This document shows, in pieces, positions 57,050-64,000 of a DNA stretch of 64,000 nucleotides. Made by a program: the position numbers and the translations under genes. The stretch comes from Methylumidiphilus sp963753955 (GTDB lineage: Bacteria > Pseudomonadota > Gammaproteobacteria > Methylococcales > Methylococcaceae), in NCBI GenBank assembly GCA_963753955.1, contig CAVWEM010000005.1:387736-451735 (forward strand), read 5' to 3'. Each line of letters opens with the position of its first letter. The first letter of the stretch is position 1. The notes below the pieces were generated by a model. That model ran no database searches and was not told where the DNA came from. It worked only from the letters and a program-made list of their open reading frames with translations.

Positions 57050-58102
57050 ATGGCAGTGTTGGCGGGACAGGCTTGGAAACTCAAATACACCCCCGAAGAC
57101 GGTGATTTAGTCCGGTTGTTTTACGTTCCGGCCTTGGAAGACGCGGTTCGCTATGACCGCCTGACCGGCTATTTCAACGCTTCCGCGCTGGCCTTGGCGG
57201 CGCGGGGCATTGAAGGGCTGGTGCGCAATCATGGCCGGATGCGCTTGGTAGTCGGTTGCACCCTAGACGAGGCGGAAATCGAGGCCATCGAACAGGGCGA
57301 GAAAATGCGGGTGATGGTGGAGCGCCATCTTGCCGCCGCACCACTGACCCCACCTGACGATTTCACCCGCGATGCCTTGGAACTATTGGCGTGGATGGTG
57401 GCCGAGGGCGTTCTTGAAGTCAAAATCGCCGTGCCTTGCGATGCCAACCGGAGGCCGATTCCCGCCGACGGCATTTTCCATGAGAAGGCAGGCATCATCA
57501 AGGATCGCCTCGGCGATAGGCTGGCCTGGAACGGCAGCCTGAACGAGACGGCGGCGGGCTGGCAACACAACTGGGAAAGCATCAATGTCTTCACCCGTTG
57601 GGGGCAGGAGCCGCAACGCGTCGCCGACGAGGAAGCTAATTTTGCCCGCATTTGGGCGGATAAAGCCAAGTGGGGCGTCACGCTGGATATTCCGACGGCC
57701 ATCCGGCAGGACTTGCTGCGCTTTTTGCCGGATAACGACCGCCCGGTCCGCATAAAAGACAAAGGCACACAGCCCCAGCCTATCACTGCCAAGCCTAAGC
57801 CTGAAGAACCACATACTGAAACCACGCATGATCTCAGGCGGCTCGTGTGGGGCTTCATCTGCATAGTGCCCAGCCTGCCCAATGGCGGCGAACGGGTAGG
57901 CAAAGCCACCGCCGCCGTGGAACCCTGGCCGCATCAGATTCGCGCCTTCCACCGGCTATATGACCATTGGGTGCCGAAACTCTTGATCGCCGATAAGGCC
58001 GTGTTGCGTCAGTGGCAGATTGAGCTGCGCGAAAAAAGAACCCGGCGGATCTTCCTTGGTGTCCTGCCAATAACTGTACGCGGGAAGAGTGGCGTCCGTT
58101 GA
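57050..58102 (+). pseudogene. PLD-nuclease/SNF2-type helicase, deleted and truncated
   Basis: Starts MAVLAGQAWKLKYTPEDGDL just after the uma2 stop. The N-terminal phospholipase-D-type domain retains FHEKAGIIKDRLGDRLAWNG with GSLNET (HKD-like). The helicase part begins VEPWPHQIRAFHRLYDHWVP, but KLLIAD jumps to KAVLRQWQIELREK. The segment that should hold Walker A (E-GLGKT) is deleted, and the frame ends soon after. Helicase activity is impossible from this copy. Confidence 0.82.
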
Positions 58103-58224
58103 GTTGAATTGAATAGTGAGGGAAAAACAGCCGCCAGGTTAACCTTAATTTCTGACGTAAATACTTTGTTGAAATTTATTGTTTAAGAGCGTAGAAAGAA
58201 AAGATCTGGCTAGAATTTAAAACC
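58103..58224. other. Short AT-rich intergenic region
   Basis: It separates the truncated helicase from the repeat protein and probably holds that gene's promoter. Confidence 0.35.
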
Positions 58225-59131
58225 ATGAAATGCCATTTGCTATCGGCGCTATTCGTCGGGCTATTCGCCCTTCTCCAATCCGTCTCGCCTGTTGCCTGGG
58301 CCGGAGCCAACCAGTGGACAAGCAACGGGCCGGATGGAGGCTATGTCTCAGCCTTGGCCATCGACTCATCCAACCCGGCCACGCTCTATGCGGGAACGGG
58401 CGGCGGGGTGTTCAAGAGCACCAACGGCGGGGGGAGTTGGAGCCCGGCGAAGACCGGCCTGCCAGCTATGTCTGTCAGGTCCCTGGCCATTGACCCGTCC
58501 AATCCGGTCACGCTCTATGCGGGAACTATGGGTGGCGGTGTGTTCAAGAGCACCAACGGCGGGCAAAGTTGGGGCCCGGCCAACACTCGTCTGACATTTG
58601 CCTACGTCTTTGTATCTGGCCATCGACCCGTCCAACTCGGCTACACTCTATGCGGGAACTTGGTTTGGCGGGGTGTATAAGAGCACCAACGGCGGGGGGA
58701 GCTGGAGCCCGGCCAACACCAGCTTGGCAGCTACATCTGTCTATGCCCTGGCCATCGACCCATCCAACCCGGCCACGCTCTATGCGGGAGCTGGTGATGG
58801 CGGGGTGTTCAAGAGCACCAACGGCGGGGGGAGTTGGAACCCGGCCAACACCGGCCTGATAGCTATGTCTGTCAGCATCCTGGCCATCGACCCGTCCTAC
58901 CCGGCCACGCTTTATGCAGTAACTGGCGGCTTGGTGTACAAGAGCACCAATGGCGGTGGGAGTTGGAATCCGGCCAACAACGGCTTGAGCACTGGGTATG
59001 CAGAGACCCTGGCCATCGACCCCTACAAACCTGCCACGCTCTATGAGGGATCTGGCGGCGGGGTGTTCAAGAGCAGCAACGGCGGGTGGAGCTGGAACCC
59101 AACCAATTCCGGTTTGATAGCTACATCCACT
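58225..59131 (+). pseudogene. Secreted beta-propeller (BNR/sialidase-like) repeat protein, frameshifted and truncated
   Basis: Signal peptide MKCHLLSALFVGLFALLQSV, cleavage near AWA-GAN. Six tandem 43-44-residue blades follow the pattern LAIDPSNPATLYAG, GGGVFKSTNGGGSWSPANTG. In DNA the repeats start at 58354, 58483, 58616, 58748, 58880 and 59009. The 133-bp interval (58483-58616) contains one extra base, the frameshift. The 3' end is cut by the IS4-type element near 59132. Confidence 0.8.
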
Positions 59132-60188
59132 AGTGTCCGGACATTTATGTGAATAAATCCGATTGGTTAGGCATGTCGGTTTCTCCAGATTCGTTGACCG
59201 TGTTTGCAAGCAATTGATTCATAGGCGTTTTCTCGAAAAGCGTCAGGCTCAAAATTTGTAGGATTGTGTAGAGTGAGGCTTCCGATCCGTGGCGTTTTTT
59301 GACGATGGCCACCAGGACATAGACGGCGATGGCGATCCAGACCTGGGTTTTGACCGCGTTCTCGGAGGTGCCGAAGAACGCCTTGATCCGCAGGTGCTGC
59401 CTGATCCATTTGAAGGAAAGCTCCACTTGCCATCTCGAGCGGTAAAGCTCTGCAATGGTCAGGGCGGGCAGGTCGAAATGGTTGCTCAGGAAGACCAGTT
59501 GCTTGTCGTGCTGCGCGTCGTAGAACTTCACCCGGCGCAGTTGGCCGGGGTAGCCCCGCTGGCTTTTGGGGACTGCCAGCCGGATGGTCTGGTCGCATCG
59601 CAAGCCGGTCTCCTTGTCGACGGGGCGCGAATAGACCCGCCGGAATTGCAGGTTCGACTTGGCCCGGACGACGAAGAAAGCCTGTGCCTGGTGCGGGCCA
59701 TGCAGCCGGGCGAAGTCGATGCAGCCCCGATCCATGATGTAGAAGCTCCCCGCCTCGAAGGCAATCTGGTCGAGGATGTTCACGTCGTGGAGTTTGCCGT
59801 CCGAGATGTGGATGAGGCTCGGGATGCTGCCGCGCAGGTCGAGCAGGGTGTGCAACTTGACCGCGCCCTTGGCTTGGCGGAACTTCGCCCAAGGGAACAG
59901 CGCAAGACACAGGTCGATGGTCGTCGAGTCCAGCGCATAGACCGTATTCGTCAACTCGACGCCAAAGCCATCTTGGGCGTAGAGCTTGCGGGCGGTCTGG
60001 ATCAGGCTGAGGGCAAAGCCCTGGTAGATGCGCCAGTCGCGCTTTTCGTTGGCGTCCGCCAGCGTGCTGCGGGCGACGCCGCCCCGGATGCCCAAGTGGT
60101 ACAGCTTGGCCGAGTGCGCCCCCAGGCAGGTTTCGATGTCCCGCAGGCTTTCGCGATAAGTCAGTTGGGCGAAGGCCATGCACAGGAT
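59132..60188 (-). mobile_element. IS4-family element, 5'-truncated
   Basis: Begins at about CTAGTGTCCGGACATTT (59133). On the other side the transposase 5' region is lost where an IS3-type end (CAGTGGACCCCTCAGTC) begins near 60189. No target duplication can be checked. Confidence 0.7.
59145..60179 (-). pseudogene. IS4-family transposase lacking about 45 N-terminal residues
   Basis: The frame starts at an internal Met, MAFAQLTYRESLRDIETCLG, which in full-length relatives lies about 45 residues in (upstream LC before it is preserved as CCTGTGC). The rest is complete: VYALDSTTIDLCLALFPWAK (D), GSFYIMDRGCIDFARL (D) and YRSRWQVELSFKWIRQHLRI (the YREK-type E region). Confidence 0.85.
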
Positions 60189-61327
60189 ACAGTGGACCCC
60201 TCAGTCAAGACAGTTTTAGGGCGAATTTAAGATGGTAAGCCAACACTTGCAGCGGAACGGCGCTGCCCCGATTTGGCTTCTGTTTCCGTGCGAGAGGTTT
60301 CCTTCTCGCTGAATTTGTCTACGATCTTGGCTCCCCCGCCACTGGCTGTCCGGTAAACCCCGTCTGGTGTCAAGTAATCCAAGGACTGGCGAAACCGTTC
60401 CGAGTTGTGGAACTCGAAGTAGTCCGCCAAACCCAGCAGCAACTCGGGCACACTGGTGTGGCCTTTCAGGTACACGTCCTCGTACTTGACGCTGCGCCAC
60501 AGGCGCTCCACAAAGATGTTGTCCAACGCCCGGCCCCTTCCGTCCATGCTGATGGCAATGCCTCGCCGCTTGTACTTCCGCATCAGCCAACGCGCCAGGT
60601 AGTCGTCCATGTGCCGCCAGACAGGGGCCATGGCCGATCCATAGAACCGTCCGTAATATTGCTTCCATCCACGCAGCACCGGGTTGAACATCAAGGAGAG
60701 GTCGCCCAGCGCCCTGTCGTTTTGCAATTGCAGGTGCCATCCCCGGATGGTCTGCCGCATCGCCTTGAGGGCGTCGCGGCTGACCGCAGGCGAGAAGTTC
60801 ACATAGACCCGTCCATACCTGTCCACCGCCTTGCGCGGGCGGAACGTATAGCCAAGGAAGGTGAACGCCGTCACCGGATAGTCGCCCCGCCGGTTGATGT
60901 CCTTGCAGTAGACGATCCGCGTCTTGGCCGGGTGCAGTTCCAAGCCACACTGGTGGAAACGCTCGCCGATTCTGCGCAACGCAAACTCGGCTTGCGCCAA
61001 TGATTTGCAATGGATCAGGCCGTCGTCGGCATAGCGGCAAAACCGTACGCTCCGCAGATGCTCGCTAACCCAGCGGTCGAAGGCGTAATGCAGAAACAGG
61101 TTGGCCAACAACGGGCTGACGACACCGCCTTGCGGCGTGCCTTTCGTCCGTTCGGTCCGCTGGCCTGCCGCCGTTTCCAAGGGGGCCTTGAGCCATCGCT
61201 CGACATACAAGACCACCCACGGAATCTGGCAGTGCTTGTGCACCGCCCGCATCAGCAACCCGTGGTCGATGTTGTCGAAGGAAACCACGACACAATACCC
61301 CTCCCGAAGACTTTCCCGAATCGGCAA
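60189..61327 (-). pseudogene. Chimeric ORF: group II intron reverse transcriptase joined to IS3 transposase C-terminus
   Basis: One 366-codon frame (61327-60227). Residues 1-255 are an LtrA-type reverse transcriptase: GTPQGGVVSPLLANLFLHYA, FCRYADDGLIHCKS (YADD) and the maturase region NPVLRGWKQYYGRFYG. Near residue 256 (about 60560) it passes in frame into an IS3 OrfB end: SMDGRGRALDNIFVERLWRS with the catalytic Glu, then YFEFHNSERFRQSLDYLTPD. The RT is damaged at VVVSFDNIDH (part of its first metal site is missing), and its N-terminus is absent. IS3-type terminal sequence follows to 60189. Confidence 0.8.
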
Positions 61328-61374
61328 CCATAATTCGCCGGGGGCATCCGTTTGAAGGTAGAACCCTACAAATC

Positions 61375-61773
61375 ATGCGGCGCATCCGCCGGGCCGGTCG
61401 GATTTACTTCCTGCTGGTGTTGCCGGACCAGAGCCGGTCAATCGTTCCCGCCGACTGGACCGATGCGGCGCTTGCCGACCCACATACTCCGGCAACGCCC
61501 GACAAGAACGCAAACCTGCTGGGCTCGCTGTCAGACTTGCTCCTGACCCGCAGTTTGGTTGACGCTCTCCTCCAACGTCAACCGATCCCCGAGGAGCGCC
61601 ACAATGTCCATGCAGATGAGTTTGCCCTTTCTGGAAAACATGCCAACACCCCACAACGCGGAGATATGGGAGCAGTTGGACAACACCCAACGCGCAGCCG
61701 CCCTCGACAAGCTGGCGCAGCTGATCGCCAAGGCCACAGAGACCGGAACCAGACAAGAAGGGGCAAGCCATGA
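61375..61773 (+). pseudogene. DUF5372-like protein, 5'-truncated
   Basis: AGRIYFLLVLPDQSRSIVPA, DWTDAALADPHTPATPDKNA and LLGSLSDLLLTRSLVDALLQ match the C-terminal part of short DUF5372 proteins that precede serine recombinases in mobile elements. The 5' part is cut by the reverse-transcriptase fragment at about 61370. The frame runs on over the next small gene, probably without meaning. Confidence 0.55.
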
Positions 61774-61777
61774 GTGA
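61604..61777 (+). CDS. Small conserved protein upstream of the serine recombinase
   Basis: 57 residues: MSMQMSLPFLENMPTPHNAE, then LDNTQRAAALDKLAQLIAKA. Its stop overlaps the recombinase ATG (ATGA), so the two are coupled. It is probably an accessory of the element; function unknown. Confidence 0.65.
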   Translation: MSMQMSLPFLENMPTPHNAEIWEQLDNTQRAAALDKLAQLIAKATETGTRQEGASHE

Positions 61778-63980
61778 CCGGGGCAAGATCAGCGCGGCCC
61801 ACTTGCGCCGCACCGCCATGGTATATATCCGCCAATCCACCGCGACCCAAGTCGAGCACAACCGGGAATCTACCGCGCGCCAATACGCCCTGGTTGACCG
61901 CGCCGTCGAACTCGGCTGGTTACGTGAACAAGTCGCCGTCATCGACCAGGATCTCGGCCTTTCAGGTGCCAGTACGGCGGACCGTTATGGCTTTGCCCAG
62001 TTGACCGCGGAGGTCGCATTGGGCCATGTCGGAATAGTCTTGGGCCTCGAGGTCTCCCGCCTGGCGCGCAACAATGGCGACTGGTATCGCCTGCTTGACC
62101 TGTGCGGCATGACGGATACCTTGATCGGCGACGCCGATGGCGTCTATCATCCGGGGCTGTTTAACGACCGGCTATTACTGGGGCTCAAGGGCACAATCAG
62201 CGAGGCTGAACTCCATATTTTGCGGGCGCGGCTCGACGGTGGAATCCGCAACAAGGCCGCCCGCGGCGAACTGCGCCGGGGGTTGCCCGTTGGCTTCGTT
62301 TGGGGCGACGAGGACGGCGAGGTGCGCTTCCATCCCGACGCGGCGGTGGTTGCCGCCATCCGCTCGGTGTTCGAACGCTTCGCCGAACTGGGTTCGGCGC
62401 GCCGGGTCTGGCTCTGGTTCCATGCCGAAGGCCTGGGCTTTCCCCATCAACCCAACCCGACCGGCGAAGCCCTGTGGTCGTTGCCCACCTATATCGCGAT
62501 CCACCATGTCCTGACCAATCCGGTGTATGCCGGTGCCTATTGCTATGGAAAAACCCGCAATGAACGTTACATCGACGAACAGGGGCAGGTCAGGAAACAC
62601 ATCCGCCATCTCCCGCAGTCGGAGTGGGCTGTTTTCATTCCCGGGCACCATGAAGGCTACATCGACTGGGCCACTTACGAAGCCATCCAGGCACGGCTCG
62701 ACGGCAACACCCGCCCGCAACCCCACCAAGCGGGCGGCGCGCTGCGCGAAGGGGGCGCGTTGCTGCAAGGCCTCGCCGTCTGCGGCCACTGCGGACGGCG
62801 CTTGCGCACCCACTATCGCGGACGGAACGCCGCCCCCGGCTACCATTGCGGGGGCAAAAACGTCGTCAGCGGGCGGGGCGTCTACTGCCTCAACGTCGGC
62901 GGTGTGCAAATCGACGAGGCGGTGACACGCGCTTTTCTGGAAGCCCTGGAGCCTGCCGGTATCGAAGCCGCGCTGATGGCCGCCCAACAACTCGAAACCG
63001 ATCAAGACGCCGCGTTCGCCCAGTGGCAACTGGCGGTCGAGCGCGCCCGCTACGAAGCGGAAAAGGCTGAACGCCGCTATCGCGCCGTCGAACCGGAAAA
63101 CCGGCTGGTCGCACGCGGGCTCGAAACCGAATGGGAGCGGCGCTTGCGCGAACTGGACCAAGCCCAGGCCGAGCTGGCCCGCCGCCAACGGCAGCGCCCG
63201 GCCCCGTTGACCGTCGCCGAACGCAATGCGTTGCTGGCGCTCGGCCAGGATCTCAATCACGTCTGGTCAGCACCCGCCACCACGGCCCGCGACAAAAAGG
63301 AACTCCTGCGGACCTTGCTCGAAGAGGTCGGCATCGCCGTGTTCCGCGACGAACACCGGGCGCATCTGACCTTGCGCTGGCGCGGCGGCAGGCTCACCGA
63401 GTTGGATGTCGGCTTGCCGCGCTCCCGCCCCGCCACCGTCCGCACCGACGAAGACACCCTGTCGCTCCTGCGCCGACTGGCGATGCTCTACCCCGATGCC
63501 GTCATCGCGGGCATCCTCAACCAACAGGGCCGGACCACGGCACGGGGCCTGCGCCTCACTGCCAATGCCGTGGGCAACTTGCGGCGGCACTGGCAAATTC
63601 CGCGCTTCGAACCTTCGGAAGAATCCTCCGGGGGCGAACTCCTCAGCCTCCAGCAGGCGGCCAAAGTCCTCGGCATGGCACCATCAACCCTCCACCAATG
63701 GATCAACGACGGCTTCATCGCCGGGGAACAGGCCACACCCGGCGCTCCCTGGCAGATTCGCCTGACCGATGGCTTTCGCCGTCAATTCGTCGAAGACGTT
63801 CCCGAGGGCTATATCGTGATGCAAAAAGCCACCAAATTGCTCGGCGTGTCCCGCCAAACCGTGTTGCAGCGTGTAAAGCGTGGCGAACTCGACGCCGTCC
63901 ATGTCTGCCAAGGCCGCAGAAAAGGTCTGCGGATCAAAGTGATAGACAACCAACCCGACCTGTTTACCCAACTCTCATGA
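61770..63980 (+). CDS. Large serine recombinase with two C-terminal HTH motifs
   Basis: 736 residues. The resolvase domain has MVYIRQSTATQVEHNRES (catalytic Ser in RQS), DLGLSGASTADRYGF, LEVSRLARNNGDWYRLLDLC and AELHILRARLDGGIRNKAAR. A recombinase domain and zinc ribbon follow (VCGHCGRRLRTHY, CLNVGG), then a coiled-coil stretch. The C-terminus carries two DNA-binding segments: SLQQAAKVLGMAPSTLHQWI and VMQKATKLLGVSRQTVLQRV. It is intact and may drive a transposon or IS607-unrelated element with the two small upstream genes. Confidence 0.92.
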   Translation: MSDRGKISAAHLRRTAMVYIRQSTATQVEHNRESTARQYALVDRAVELGWLREQVAVIDQDLGLSGASTADRYGFAQLTAEVALGHVGIVLGLEVSRLARNNGDWYRLLDLCGMTDTLIGDADGVYHPGLFNDRLLLGLKGTISEAELHILRARLDGGIRNKAARGELRRGLPVGFVWGDEDGEVRFHPDAAVVAAIRSVFERFAELGSARRVWLWFHAEGLGFPHQPNPTGEALWSLPTYIAIHHVLTNPVYAGAYCYGKTRNERYIDEQGQVRKHIRHLPQSEWAVFIPGHHEGYIDWATYEAIQARLDGNTRPQPHQAGGALREGGALLQGLAVCGHCGRRLRTHYRGRNAAPGYHCGGKNVVSGRGVYCLNVGGVQIDEAVTRAFLEALEPAGIEAALMAAQQLETDQDAAFAQWQLAVERARYEAEKAERRYRAVEPENRLVARGLETEWERRLRELDQAQAELARRQRQRPAPLTVAERNALLALGQDLNHVWSAPATTARDKKELLRTLLEEVGIAVFRDEHRAHLTLRWRGGRLTELDVGLPRSRPATVRTDEDTLSLLRRLAMLYPDAVIAGILNQQGRTTARGLRLTANAVGNLRRHWQIPRFEPSEESSGGELLSLQQAAKVLGMAPSTLHQWINDGFIAGEQATPGAPWQIRLTDGFRRQFVEDVPEGYIVMQKATKLLGVSRQTVLQRVKRGELDAVHVCQGRRKGLRIKVIDNQPDLFTQLS

Positions 63981-64000
63981 ACCTGGGGGCATTATGAAGC

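Noticed and set aside
58354..59100. Direct repeats as a CRISPR or satellite array
   Set aside because: The 129-132-bp units are in frame and encode a regular beta-propeller blade behind a signal peptide.
60227..61327. Diversity-generating retroelement or defence reverse transcriptase
   Set aside because: The RT carries group II intron/maturase text, with no template/variable repeat pair or accessory gene, and it is fused to IS3 debris.

Overview
The window reads as a GC-rich gammaproteobacterial chromosome, with a methanotroph-like (Methylococcales-type) relative as my best guess. The basis is gene order: kdsD-kdsC-lptC-lptA-lptB-rpoN-hpf-rapZ on the plus strand, and rpoE-rseA-rseB-rseC-mucD-lepA-lepB-DUF4845-rnc-era-recO-pdxJ on the minus strand. 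No taxon-specific marker such as a methane monooxygenase or 16S gene is present, so the placement is inference.

Layout. 1-1.6 kb: an unidentified gene split by IS1 copy 1, and a decayed hicBA pair. 1.65-6 kb: guaB, a lipoprotein, psd and an NDH-2-like oxidoreductase. 6-7.8 kb: a Roco/LRR-type gene cut by IS1 copy 2. 8.1-15 kb: a sterol-desaturase-family enzyme, cinA, cmoA and a small glycosyltransferase/methyltransferase cluster. 15-17.3 kb: insertion-sequence debris. 17.4-25.7 kb: a genomic island bounded by an intact tRNA-Lys and a 51-bp copy of its 3' end. The island holds an integrase remnant, IS4-, IS630- and IS1-type elements, an hsdR fragment, and two AT-rich glycine-zipper secreted proteins. 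26-33 kb: LPS export, Kdo synthesis and the rpoN cluster. 33-37 kb: an alcohol dehydrogenase, a DUF3443/DUF2844 pair and IS1 copy 5. 37.5-48.5 kb: the envelope-stress, translation and recombination operon. 48.7-50.4 kb: nadB. 50.7-58.1 kb: a decayed anti-phage-type locus (DUF499 ATPase, DUF1156 methylase, Uma2-family protein, PLD/helicase), studded with REP-like palindromes and a RAYT fragment. 58.2-64 kb: a truncated beta-propeller repeat protein and nested mobile elements. These include an in-frame reverse transcriptase-IS3 transposase chimera and a large serine recombinase.

Two themes stand out. The first is very heavy mobile-element traffic. Five IS1-family copies form two haplotypes: a 7-A tract that needs frameshifting, and an 8-A tract already fused in frame. 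Several defence-type genes (Roco, hicBA, hsdR, DUF499/DUF1156/helicase) are broken. The second is that many single-base frameshifts fall in housekeeping genes (lptB, rpoN, rapZ, lepA, lepB, rseA, nadB). Some of these genes are normally essential, so assembly error is at least as likely as real decay. I therefore annotate them as genes with apparent frameshifts.
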